A stretch of DNA of 64,000 bases from Rhizobium sp. CF122 (GTDB lineage Bacteria; Pseudomonadota; Alphaproteobacteria; Rhizobiales; Rhizobiaceae). Below are positions 17,106 through 25,323 of the stretch, one piece after another. How positions within the stretch are numbered: position 1 is the stretch's first letter; every line of letters starts with the position of its first letter. The stretch covers positions 62,001-126,000 of the forward strand of contig NZ_AKKA01000095.1 in the NCBI RefSeq assembly GCF_000282035.1. Direction: 5' to 3'. The notes under the pieces were generated by a model. The model did not search any database. It saw only the letters and a list, made by a program, of their open reading frames with translations, and was not told the origin of the DNA. Both the position numbers and the translations under genes were made by a program.

Positions 17106-17699
17106 ATGAGAGTAAGCCGCGCACAGGCCGAGGAGAATCGGGACACCGTGATCAACGTCGCAAGCCGTCTTTTTCGAGAACACGGCTTCGACGGGATTGG
17201 CCTAAAGGATCTGATGAAGGGTGCTGGCCTCACGCAAGGCGGATTTTACAAGCAGTTCTCGTCCAAGGACGACCTTGCTGCCCTAGCATCCAGGCGTGCG
17301 ATGGAAAGCGCCACACGCAGATGGTCGACAGCGGCCGCGACCAGCTCCAATCCCCTCGAAGCAGTCATGGAGTTCTATCTCTCACCGGGACATCTTGGAG
17401 AAAGAGCCGACGGTTGCCCTTTGGCGGCCTTGGGATCGGACGCTGCGCGGCAAAGTGAAGAGGTCAGGCGTCCATTTGAAGATGGGATCCGAGCTCACTT
17501 TGAGGTCCTGGATGAGCTGATGGATGACACCAAGAGCCCGAGCTCCAGTCCAAGCCGCAATGCGATGGTGATACTCTCCCTTATGGTGGGTGCCGTCACG
17601 CTCTCGCGGATTCTCGAAGACGAGAATTTGTCGCAAAGCATTCTGGACGCAGCCGCGGCCCAAGTCAGGCGTCTTGCAAGTGGTGAAGGTGTCGCCTGA
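17106..17699 (+). CDS. TetR-family regulator of the RND efflux operon
   Basis: A 197-residue AcrR-like regulator. The DNA-binding helices are NRDTVINVASRLFREHGFDG and IGLKDLMKGAGLTQGGFYKQ, with FSSKDDL after the turn; FYKQFSSK is the common end of helix 3 in the TetR_C_13/YxaF-like group. It is divergent from the efflux operon with two inverted repeats between them, so it is the likely repressor of both transcripts. Its inducer is unknown; efflux substrates or membrane-active compounds are typical. Confidence 0.9.
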   Translation: MRVSRAQAEENRDTVINVASRLFREHGFDGIGLKDLMKGAGLTQGGFYKQFSSKDDLAALASRRAMESATRRWSTAAATSSNPLEAVMEFYLSPGHLGERADGCPLAALGSDAARQSEEVRRPFEDGIRAHFEVLDELMDDTKSPSSSPSRNAMVILSLMVGAVTLSRILEDENLSQSILDAAAAQVRRLASGEGVA

Positions 17700-17899
17700 A
17701 GCGATCGCTGTCGCCTAAAGGCTGCCGCTAGATTCGATTATCTGGTGCAGGTTACGGGACCGCGTTGATACGCCGCCCGGATGTGCGGGCGAAACGCGCT
17801 CTTTGTATGCGCAAACTGCATGTTGCGGGCACTGGTCGCAATGCCGGTCGGTACGCTTAGATCGTGCCAATTTTTAATGAGAAGACAGGCGGAGAACGT

Positions 17900-19198
17900 A
17901 TGCGCCGTATCGTTATCACAGGAATGGGAGCTGTAAGCCCCCTTGGAGCTAATGTCGGAATCTCCTGGTCGCGCCTCCTCGCGGGTCGGAGCGGTATTCG
18001 GCGACTGGGGGACGATGTCGTCGGAGACCTGCCGTCGAAAGTGGGCGGAGTCGTCCCCTCGATCGCCGAAGACCCTGAAGGCGGATTCGATCCGGATACT
18101 GCCATGGCTCCAAAGGATCAACGCAAGGTCGACCGATTCATCCTCTTCGCGCTGGCGGCTGCTGAAGAGGCGCTTGCTCAAGCGAAGTGGAAGCCGCTTT
18201 CGAATGATGACCGACTGCGAACCGCGACCATCGTCGCTTCCGGTATCGGCGGCTTTCCGGCAATCACCGAGGCGGTTCGCACGGTCGATCAACGCGGCGT
18301 CCGTCGTCTTTCGCCCTTCACCATACCGTCGTTTCTCGTCAACCTAGCAGCGGGACAAGTTTCGATCCGCTTCGGTTTCAAAGGTCCGCTCGGCGCACCC
18401 GTGACGGCGTGCGCGGCCGGTGTTCAGGCGATCGGCGATGCGGCGAGACTTATCCGTGCAAACGAGGCAGATATTGCGGTATGCGGCGGAACGGAAGCCT
18501 GCATGAATATCGTCAGTCTCGGCGGTTTCGCCGCGGCTCGGTCTCTTTCGACTGGCTTCAACGAAACGCCAAGCCGGGCCTCGCGCCCCTTCGACATGAT
18601 GCGTGACGGCTTTGTCATGGGCGAAGGCGCTGGAATCCTGGTCATCGAAGCCCTGAGCCATGCGCTTGCTCGCGGCGCCACCCCGATTGCCGAACTCGTC
18701 GGATACGGTACAACGGCCGACGCCCACCACATTACCTCCGGTCCCGAAGACGGGAATGGTGCACGCAGAGCCATGGAAATCGCCATTGCGCAAGCTGGGA
18801 TAGCCCCGCATGAAATCGGTCACCTGAATGCGCACGCGACCTCCACGCCGGTCGGTGATCTCGGTGAAATCAGGGCCATCAAGAGTGTTTTCGGTTCCGG
18901 CAATACCGTCGCTGTCAGCGGAACGAAATCAGCAACGGGACACCTGCTCGGCGCGGCCGGAGGGCTGGAAGCCATCTTCACGATTTTGGCGCTCAGCAAC
19001 CAGATAGCACCACCGACCTTGAACCTGAAAGCTCCGGATCCGGAAGCCGACGGTATCGATTTCGTCGCGAACAACGCGCGACGGGTCGCGACGGAATACG
19101 CAATATCCAATGGCTTCGGCTTCGGCGGGGTCAATGCCAGCGCACTGTTCCGACGCTGGACAGAAGGCAGCCCCGGCCGCTCACCCGCCGTTAGCTGA
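17900..19198 (+). CDS. Beta-ketoacyl-ACP synthase II (FabF-type), accessory copy
   Basis: A 432-residue condensing enzyme that would extend acyl-ACP with malonyl-ACP in the cytoplasm. The catalytic triad is C171 (VTACAAGVQA), H312 (NAHATSTPVGD) and H348 (SGTKSATGHLLGAAGG), with conserved K343. A GTG at 17864 is in frame, but ATG 17900 has GGAG 5 nt upstream and begins with MRRIVITGMGAVSPLG, the normal N-terminus. No acyl carrier protein or other fab gene is adjacent, so this is probably a specialised paralogue such as those used for very-long-chain or stress-related acyl chains. It is followed by an ftsZ remnant. Confidence 0.9.
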   Translation: MRRIVITGMGAVSPLGANVGISWSRLLAGRSGIRRLGDDVVGDLPSKVGGVVPSIAEDPEGGFDPDTAMAPKDQRKVDRFILFALAAAEEALAQAKWKPLSNDDRLRTATIVASGIGGFPAITEAVRTVDQRGVRRLSPFTIPSFLVNLAAGQVSIRFGFKGPLGAPVTACAAGVQAIGDAARLIRANEADIAVCGGTEACMNIVSLGGFAAARSLSTGFNETPSRASRPFDMMRDGFVMGEGAGILVIEALSHALARGATPIAELVGYGTTADAHHITSGPEDGNGARRAMEIAIAQAGIAPHEIGHLNAHATSTPVGDLGEIRAIKSVFGSGNTVAVSGTKSATGHLLGAAGGLEAIFTILALSNQIAPPTLNLKAPDPEADGIDFVANNARRVATEYAISNGFGFGGVNASALFRRWTEGSPGRSPAVS

Positions 19199-19259
19199 CG
19201 CGAATTCTCGTCCCCACAAGAATATCAGACTGTCTCGTTGCCCAGGAGGTGGACCCGCT

Positions 19260-20025
19260 ATGAGGCCAACAATGCCGCAAAACATCGTTGCGCTAAAGCC
19301 AAAGATCACAGTCATTGGCGTCGGCGGTGGCGGCGGAAATGCTGTGAACAACATGATCGCGCAGAAGCTCGAGGCGCAGAATTCGTTGTCGCAAACACCG
19401 ATGCACAGGCTCTTTCCATGTCAAAAGCGTCGCGGCTTAGCCAGCTCGGTCTCACCGTAACCGGAGGGGCTGGGCTGGTTCGCTTTCTGAAATCGGACAT
19501 GCAGCGGCCGAGGAAACGATTGATGAGATCATGAGCCATCTGGCCGGGACACACATGCGTTTCGTGACTGCGGGCATGGGAGGCGGCACTGGAACTGGGG
19601 CCGTACCCGTCATCGCTCGCGCCGCCCGCCAGGCGGGGATACTAACGGGCGCTGTTTGTTACCACGCCATTTGCATTCGAGGGCACGCATCGAATGCGAG
19701 TGGCCCAGCAAGGCATTGAGCATCTCAGCGAGAGCGCTGGCCCAGTCATTGTCATTCCCAATCAGAATCTAATTCCGTGTGGCCGATGTGAAGGCAACGT
19801 TCGCAGATGCCTTCGAAATGGCAGATCGGATACTTTATGCAGGCGTAGGCTCCGTTATCGATCTGATTGTCAAAGAAGGACTGATCAATCTCGATTTTGC
19901 CGACGTAAAGTCAGTGATGCGCGACATGGGGTCGAGCGATGATGGGCAGCGGCGAAGCGATGGGTGAAGGCCGTGCCAGAGCCGCTGCGGAAGCAGCGAT
20001 TGCGAACCCCTCTTCGATGCCTCGT
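19260..20025 (+). pseudogene. ftsZ: Frameshifted, truncated ftsZ copy
   Basis: The FtsZ sequence can be read in order across changing frames: KITVIGVGGGGGNAVNNMI, FVVANTDAQALSMSKASRLS, EIGHAAAEETIDEIMSHLAG, THMRFVTAGMGGGTGTGAVP (the tubulin signature loop), VTTPFAFEGTHRMRVAQQGI, VIVIPNQNLI, VKATFADAFEMADRILYAGV, KEGLINLDFADVKSVMRDMG and EAMGEGRARAAAEAAIANP. At least five frameshifts separate these pieces. The second half of the protein (T7 loop onward plus tail) is missing after about 20025. ATG 19260 still has AGGAGG at 19244-19249. A dead second copy; the essential ftsZ must be elsewhere. Confidence 0.88.
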
Positions 20026-20206
20026 AAGGTTCTGTGGTTTGTTGTCGTTCAAGGCAAGGATGCATTGCGGCCAAACAATCGGAAAGGTGCGCAGTCCGAG
20101 CCGTGCGTCGAAGACAATAGAAGAGGCGTTCGAGCGAAACTAGTTTCTCTCGAATATGATGTGAACCTGTGGTTGCACCAGAGCCGTCAACGCGTTGCGC
20201 GTGCAG

Positions 20207-21532
20207 CTACATAATGTGGGCGAGCGCAATCGCGTCAGCTACCTCCTCGCAGCGCTCATCCAACATCGACGTTGCCACGCGAATGTTATTGCTATGAGCA
20301 ACGCAGAATTTGCTTCCTGAGTTGACTGCAATGTTTCGGGCAGCGAGCGTAACCATTGCAAAGGGTTCAGAAACAACTGGCACCCACAAAGACAACCCTT
20401 CCCCATCTTCGATGGTGAGGCCGCGCACTCGCAAGGCGCTAGCGAGCATATCGCGTCGTTTTTTATAGGTAGCCCGGGCAGATGCGATATTTTCCCAAGT
20501 TCCCGGTTGGCGCAACAACCATGCGCCGGCGGCTTGAAGAACGCGGCTGGTCCAGGCTGCACTAAAACTGCGATAAGATTGAATCTGTTCAACGACTGCC
20601 GACGTGCTCGACAATACGGCTAAGCGAAGGTCGGGACCGAGCGTTTTAGAGAACGAGATGATGTGAATAACCCGGTCGGGAAACTGGGTGCCAAGCGAAT
20701 GACGCTCAACCCCGGAAATATCGGAGATGCCATCATCCTCAATTATCAGGGTGTCGCTGTTGCGTAGTACTTCGGCTAGTTCGCCTAGGCGTTGCGCCGT
20801 CACTGTCCGGCCGGTCACCGAATGCAGCCGCGGCTGGAAGAGGAAAACGACCGGTTTGTAGCGCATGGCATCCTGTAGCGATGAGGGCAGCGGCCCGTAC
20901 TCGTCACATTTCACAGGTAGGATGCGTGCGCCCTGATGCTCAAGGATATCGAGGAGGCGCATCGCCGTCGGTTCTTCGATAGCGACAGGCGCACCGGGCG
21001 TCACCAGTGCATGAATAGCGGTATACACAGCGTTATAACCGCCGTTGGTCGCCAGCAATGCCTCCGGTTCATACGGCCATGTCTTGCGAAGTTCGGCCTC
21101 CAGTTCCGGCAGAATACGGCTGCGCTCGTAGCTGTTGAGGTTCTCCGCGGAAGCGCCATACGCCAGCGCCTTCTCTAAAGGCGGCAGCAGCCTTGGGTCA
21201 GGAACGGCCATCGTCAGGTCGAGCACATCGGCACCGTAGTGGCCGGAACTTGCCAGGCGCTCTGGCTTTGCGATGAAGCGGTCGCCGCTCACCCAGGTGC
21301 CGTTTCGTCCCCTGCCTGTAATGATCTTTTGCCGTCTAAGCTCGCTCCAGGCCTCCGAAATCGTCGCCGGGCTGACACCGAGCGAAAAAGCGAGATCACG
21401 GATTGGAGGCAACTTGGCGCCGACCGGAAGCGCCCCTGCCCTGATCAAGGCACTGGTTTCTAATGCGATTCCGCGAATTGTTCGATCGCTTAATTTTTCG
21501 GCAAACCAGATCGAATCGTAGGCGTCGCTCAT
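20207..21532 (-). CDS. MocR-type regulator (GntR DNA-binding domain fused to aminotransferase-like domain)
   Basis: A 441-residue MocR/PdxR-family protein. Residues about 15-80 form a GntR winged helix (GAKLPPIRDLAFSLGVSPAT, ISEAWSELRRQKIITGRGRN). Residues about 95-441 form a fold-type I aminotransferase-like domain: LATNGGYNAVYTAIHALVTP, FLFQPRLHSVTGRTVT, IIEDDGISDISGV, and the PLP-lysine motif ISFSKTLGPDLRLA. Such proteins sense PLP-linked amino compounds. It faces the binding-protein/ABC/amidohydrolase cluster across 103 bp containing a long inverted repeat and is its likely regulator. Confidence 0.9.
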   Translation of the reverse strand: MSDAYDSIWFAEKLSDRTIRGIALETSALIRAGALPVGAKLPPIRDLAFSLGVSPATISEAWSELRRQKIITGRGRNGTWVSGDRFIAKPERLASSGHYGADVLDLTMAVPDPRLLPPLEKALAYGASAENLNSYERSRILPELEAELRKTWPYEPEALLATNGGYNAVYTAIHALVTPGAPVAIEEPTAMRLLDILEHQGARILPVKCDEYGPLPSSLQDAMRYKPVVFLFQPRLHSVTGRTVTAQRLGELAEVLRNSDTLIIEDDGISDISGVERHSLGTQFPDRVIHIISFSKTLGPDLRLAVLSSTSAVVEQIQSYRSFSAAWTSRVLQAAGAWLLRQPGTWENIASARATYKKRRDMLASALRVRGLTIEDGEGLSLWVPVVSEPFAMVTLAARNIAVNSGSKFCVAHSNNIRVATSMLDERCEEVADAIALAHIM

Positions 21533-21542
21533 TTTCTCACCA

Positions 21543-21599
21543 GATTAAATGTTCAATAACGTAATAACATTTGATCATTACGAAGTGAACATTTTAATC
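21543..21599. promoter_or_regulatory. Long inverted repeat between the MocR gene and its target cluster
   Basis: GATTAAATGTTCA (21543-21555) is mirrored by TGAACATTTTAATC (21586-21599) with one extra base. Inside this lies CGTAAT (21560-21565) / ATTACG (21577-21582). The region covers most of the 103-bp divergent promoter and is a good candidate for the MocR binding site. Confidence 0.6.
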
Positions 21600-21635
21600 T
21601 CCCTTCGTAAGCATTTCCTGACATGAGTATCCAGA

Positions 21636-22604
21636 ATGACACTGAGCCTTCGAATTGCACTGCGTGACTGGGATTACATGACCCCGCTGATTCTCGGCGA
21701 TGTCGCTTCCGACAAGCTCGACATACAGGTGGACCGGATCGGAACGCTTGTCTCCCATCTCGGCAAAAGCCCCGACCATGAGGCTGCCGAGATTTCATTC
21801 AGCCGCTATACCCAGCTTCGTCATGACGGCGATGACAGTGTCGTTGGCATTCCCAACTTCATCATGCGCGGCTTCCGCCATCGCTGCATCATGACTACCC
21901 GGGACAGCGACATCACGACTCTTGGCCAGCTGGCCGGCAAACGCATCGGAGTCACCGGATGGCGCGACAGCGGCAACACCTGGACGCGTGCGGCCATCCG
22001 CCGCGAAGGCGTCGAGGTCAAGGACGCGATGTGGTATGCCGGCCGCCTGACGGAGGCACACCCAGTCACCGATCGCCTCGACGGCTTTGGCCAGCCCGGC
22101 CTAATCGAAGCCTGCCCCGGCGAACGCCCGATGGTAGACCTTCTGCGCGAAGGCGGACTGGATGCGATCTTTACGCCCTTCATGCCTGATGGCTATTTCG
22201 AGCCGGGCTCGCCGTTCCGTCAGGTGCTGGCTGATTTCCGCGAAGAAGAGCGCCAGTATTTCGATGATGTGGGATATGTTCCGGGCATGCATCTGATCGG
22301 CATCAAGGCCGAGATCGTTGCCGAGAACCCGTGGGTGATTGCCGAAGTGAGCCGGCTCGTCGACGAATCGCAGCGCATGTGGACCGCCAAGCGCCGCAAG
22401 TACGCTGAAACCACGCCGTGGATGTTCGAAGAGGTACTGAAAACGTCGCGCGAGCTGCCCAAGGGCTGGGATGCCAGCGGATTTACCGCCAACCGCAAGA
22501 TGATCGACGATTTCGCCAGTGAGCTGCATGCCCAGGGCATCATGAAGCGCCACATGACGCCGGAAGAGCTTTTCGCATTCGATACGGATGGCAGCCGGAT
22601 CTGA
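21636..22604 (+). CDS. Periplasmic-binding-fold protein of the 4,5-dihydroxyphthalate decarboxylase (Pht5) family
   Basis: A 322-residue protein without a signal peptide. The start LRIALRDWDYMTPLILGDVA, then EAAEISFSRYTQLRHDGDDS, VVGIPNFIMRGFRHRCIMTT and LAGKRIGVTGWRDSGNTWTR, matches cytoplasmic Pht5-like proteins, which share the fold of nitrate/taurine binding proteins. Known Pht5 decarboxylates 4,5-dihydroxyphthalate, but most relatives have no tested function. It is the first gene after the MocR operator and lies 60 bp before an amino-acid-type ABC operon. It may be a decarboxylase or other enzyme acting on the imported compound, or a cytoplasmic ligand binder. Confidence 0.75.
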   Translation: MTLSLRIALRDWDYMTPLILGDVASDKLDIQVDRIGTLVSHLGKSPDHEAAEISFSRYTQLRHDGDDSVVGIPNFIMRGFRHRCIMTTRDSDITTLGQLAGKRIGVTGWRDSGNTWTRAAIRREGVEVKDAMWYAGRLTEAHPVTDRLDGFGQPGLIEACPGERPMVDLLREGGLDAIFTPFMPDGYFEPGSPFRQVLADFREEERQYFDDVGYVPGMHLIGIKAEIVAENPWVIAEVSRLVDESQRMWTAKRRKYAETTPWMFEEVLKTSRELPKGWDASGFTANRKMIDDFASELHAQGIMKRHMTPEELFAFDTDGSRI

Positions 22605-22664
22605 CCGGCAGTCGCAACCTTAATCTCTCGAGAAACGTAGCTTAGTAAAACAAGGGGAATGAAC

Positions 22665-23552
22665 ATGTCGCATAAGAAACTCATCGCTCTCGCCCTCGCC
22701 GGCGCAGCACTTGCTAGCGTCGCCAAGGCGCAGGACGCATCCATCAAGCTGGACGTCAACAAGGAGCTGCACGATCGCCTGCCGGACGACATCAAGTCGG
22801 CCGGCAAAATGATCTCCGTCAATAACGGCTCGTTCCCTCCCTACGAGATCGTCACCGGCACCGTCATGACCGGCGCCAGCGCCGACCTGACGGACGCAAT
22901 CGGACAGGTGCTCGGCGTCAAGATCGACCATGCGACAGTTGGCGGGCTGCCGGCGCTGCTGGCCGGCGTCAACTCGGGCCGTTACCAGTTCGCCTTCGGT
23001 CCGGTCGGCGACTACAAGGATCGCGAAACGGCAAGCGACTTCGTCGACTGGGTGCAGGAATTCGTCGTCTTCGCCACCCTGAAGGGCAACCCGAAGGGCA
23101 TCACCTCGCTGGACAAGGCCTGCGGCCAGCGCATCTCGGTTATGGCCGGCGGATCCGCCGAACGGGTGATCAAGGTACAGTCGGACAAGTGCAAGGCCGA
23201 AGGCAAGGAACCGGTGGAAGTGCAGTCCTATACCGATCAGCCGGCATCCATCCTGGCCGTCCGCTCTAAGCGCGCCGACGCATTCTTCTCTTCGCAGGCA
23301 CCGCTGACCTATTTCGTCAGCCAGGCGAACGGCCAGCTGGAACTGAACGGCGTCGGGCAAAAGAACGGTTTTGACGACATTTTCCAGGGTGCCGTCGTTC
23401 CAAAGGGTTCGCCGCTCGGCCCGCTGTTCATCGACGCAATTAAGGTTCTCATGGACAACGGTACCTATGCCGCGATCATGAAGAAGTGGGGCCTTGAGAA
23501 CAACATGATCAAGCAGCCCGGCCTCAACCTCGGTGGACAGCTTCCCAAATGA
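22665..23552 (+). CDS. ABC transporter substrate-binding protein, polar amino acid family
   Basis: A 295-residue SBP_bac_3-family protein. The signal peptide is KKLIALALAGAALASVAKAQ, with cleavage likely after AKA. The mature part has VNNGSFPPYEIVTGTVMTGA, DLTDAIGQVLGVKIDHATVG and a lobe-2 helix FVVFATLKGNPKGITSLDKA. Two ATGs are possible; the inner one at 22665 is preferred because AGGGG lies 7 nt before it. It ends with a 4-bp overlap on the permease gene. The ligand is unknown; the family takes polar amino acids, opines and related small compounds. Confidence 0.88.
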   Translation: MSHKKLIALALAGAALASVAKAQDASIKLDVNKELHDRLPDDIKSAGKMISVNNGSFPPYEIVTGTVMTGASADLTDAIGQVLGVKIDHATVGGLPALLAGVNSGRYQFAFGPVGDYKDRETASDFVDWVQEFVVFATLKGNPKGITSLDKACGQRISVMAGGSAERVIKVQSDKCKAEGKEPVEVQSYTDQPASILAVRSKRADAFFSSQAPLTYFVSQANGQLELNGVGQKNGFDDIFQGAVVPKGSPLGPLFIDAIKVLMDNGTYAAIMKKWGLENNMIKQPGLNLGGQLPK

Positions 23553-24475
23553 GCGCGAACACTACGACACATGCGGCGCCTTCGGGCGCCGAGGACTTCC
23601 GCGATGTGGCGACGGCCCACACGCCTTTCCGGAGCGGCCCTCTTGCTCTCCGGATCGTGATTGCGCTGGTCGTCGTCGACTTCGGCTGGATCATCGCCGC
23701 TAACGAAAACTTCGGCTGGCCGGTTGTTGCCCAGTATTTCTTCGATCCGACGGTCTTGAACGGTCTTTACGTCAGCCTTGGCCTCACCGTGATCGCCATG
23801 ATCCTCGGCGTCGCGCTCGGCCTCGTGATCGCGATTGCACGCATGTCGTCCGACAAGCTAGCACGCTCGTTCGCGTCACTGTTCATCTGGTTCTTCCGCG
23901 GCACACCGCTCCTAGTCCAGCTGATCTTCTGGTACAACATGTCGACGTTGTTTCCGACGATATCGATTTCCCTTCCCTTCGGCCCGACGCTCATCAGCTG
24001 GGATACCAATTCTGTCATCACGCCGCTGACCGCGGCGATCGTCGGCCTCGCACTCAACGAGGCGGCCTATATGGCGGAAATCATCCGCGGCGGCCTTCTG
24101 TCGGTTGACCGCGGTCAGACCGAAACGGCGGAAGCCTTCGGCATGACCAAGGCGCGAGCCCTATGGCGGATCATTATTCCGCAGGCGATGCGTTCGATCG
24201 TACCACCGACCGGCAATCAGCTGATCAGCATGATCAAGGCGACCTCGATCGTCAGCGTCATCGCCATGGCCGACCTGCTTTATTCGGTTCAGTCGATCTA
24301 TAACCGCACGTTCGAGATCATCCCAATGCTGCTGGTCGCGGTCATCTGGTACCTACTCATCACCTCGGTGCTGAATATCGGCCAGAGCTATATCGAAGCC
24401 TATTACGGCCGCAGCGACCGCCGCAATGGCGCCACGCCCAAGCCCGCCGCCGTCATGGAGGAGGCAAGCCATTGA
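23549..24475 (+). CDS. ABC transporter permease, polar amino acid family
   Basis: A 308-residue HisM/GlnP-like permease with a 35-residue cytoplasmic tail, then membrane segments (LRIVIALVVVDFGWIIAANE, GLYVSLGLTVIAMILGVALG). The EAA-type loop is GQTETAEAFGMTKARALWRI. FFRGTPLLVQL near residue 112 is diagnostic for amino-acid permeases of this class. The start overlaps the binding-protein stop by 4 bp, and its own stop overlaps the ATPase start by 4 bp. Only one permease is present, so it would work as a homodimer. Confidence 0.9.
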   Translation: MSANTTTHAAPSGAEDFRDVATAHTPFRSGPLALRIVIALVVVDFGWIIAANENFGWPVVAQYFFDPTVLNGLYVSLGLTVIAMILGVALGLVIAIARMSSDKLARSFASLFIWFFRGTPLLVQLIFWYNMSTLFPTISISLPFGPTLISWDTNSVITPLTAAIVGLALNEAAYMAEIIRGGLLSVDRGQTETAEAFGMTKARALWRIIIPQAMRSIVPPTGNQLISMIKATSIVSVIAMADLLYSVQSIYNRTFEIIPMLLVAVIWYLLITSVLNIGQSYIEAYYGRSDRRNGATPKPAAVMEEASH

Positions 24476-25251
24476 CCATCGTCGATACCGCCAAGCCCCT
24501 CGTCCAGGCTCGTAATGTCCACAAGTCCTTCGACCAGCTCGAAGTGTTGAAGGGCATCGACCTCGACATCATGCCGGGGGAAGTCGTGGCCATTCTGGGG
24601 CCGTCCGGCTCGGGCAAATCCACCTTTCTACGCTGTATCAATCACCTCGAAGATATCCAGAAGGGATATATCGAGGTTGATGGCGAACAGATCGGTTACC
24701 GGGTGAAGAACGACCATCTGGAAAAGCTGTCGCCCACCGGCATTGCCAGGCAGCGCCGCAAGATCGGCATGGTGTTCCAGCAGTTCAACCTCTACCCGCA
24801 CATGACCGTGCTGCAGAACGTCATCGAAGCGCCAGTCGGCGTCCATCGTGAAAGCCGAAAGGATGCGATCGAGAACGCCAAGCGCCTTTTGGAACGCGTC
24901 GGTCTGTCGGAGAAGGCCAATGCCTATCCGCGGCAGCTCTCCGGCGGCCAGCAGCAGCGCGTGGCGATTGCCCGCGCACTGGCGATCAAGCCGAAGCTGA
25001 TGCTGTTCGACGAGCCGACCTCGGCACTCGATCCGGAATTGGTCGGCGAAGTGTTGGCGACGATGCGGGATCTGGCAAAGCAGGGTCTCACCATGATCGT
25101 CGTCACCCACGAGATCAGTTTTGCCCGTGAAGCGGCCGACCGGGTGGTGTTCATGGACGGCGGCGTGGTCGTCGAACAGGGCAAGCCCGAGGATGTGATC
25201 GGCAATCCGCAGCATCCGCGCACGCAGGCTTTTCTGTCGCGCTTTCTTTAA
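24472..25251 (+). CDS. ABC transporter ATP-binding protein, polar amino acid family (GlnQ-like)
   Basis: A 259-residue ATPase with Walker A GPSGSGKST at residues 43-51, Q-loop in MVFQQFNLYPHMTVLQN, signature LSGGQQQR from 156 and Walker B LMLFDEPTSALD ending near 187. It has the aromatic NxYPH region typical of amino-acid importers. Last gene of the transporter operon; a strong terminator follows 16 bp after the stop, although the amidohydrolase beyond it belongs to the same functional cluster. Confidence 0.92.
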   Translation: MTIVDTAKPLVQARNVHKSFDQLEVLKGIDLDIMPGEVVAILGPSGSGKSTFLRCINHLEDIQKGYIEVDGEQIGYRVKNDHLEKLSPTGIARQRRKIGMVFQQFNLYPHMTVLQNVIEAPVGVHRESRKDAIENAKRLLERVGLSEKANAYPRQLSGGQQQRVAIARALAIKPKLMLFDEPTSALDPELVGEVLATMRDLAKQGLTMIVVTHEISFAREAADRVVFMDGGVVVEQGKPEDVIGNPQHPRTQAFLSRFL

Positions 25252-25266
25252 AAATCTCCCCGCCTA

Positions 25267-25298
25267 GCCCCGGCCCCAAAGGCCGGGGCCTTTTGTTT
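25267..25298 (+). terminator. Rho-independent terminator
   Basis: GCCCCGGCC (25267-25275) pairs perfectly with GGCCGGGGC (25281-25289) across a 5-base loop and is followed by CTTTTGTTT. It separates the ABC operon from the M20 amidohydrolase gene; partial read-through would set a lower level of the enzyme. Confidence 0.85.
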
Positions 25299-25323
25299 GA
25301 ATTTTGCTAAGTCTGGAACTCCG

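Noticed and set aside
20207..21532. MocR gene as part of a rhizopine (moc) catabolic cluster with the MocA/MocC-like genes at 27.4-29.2 kb
   Set aside because: The two are separated by an unrelated ABC/amidohydrolase cluster and an IS scar. The MocA/MocC-like genes have their own LacI regulator, so a joint moc locus is not supported.
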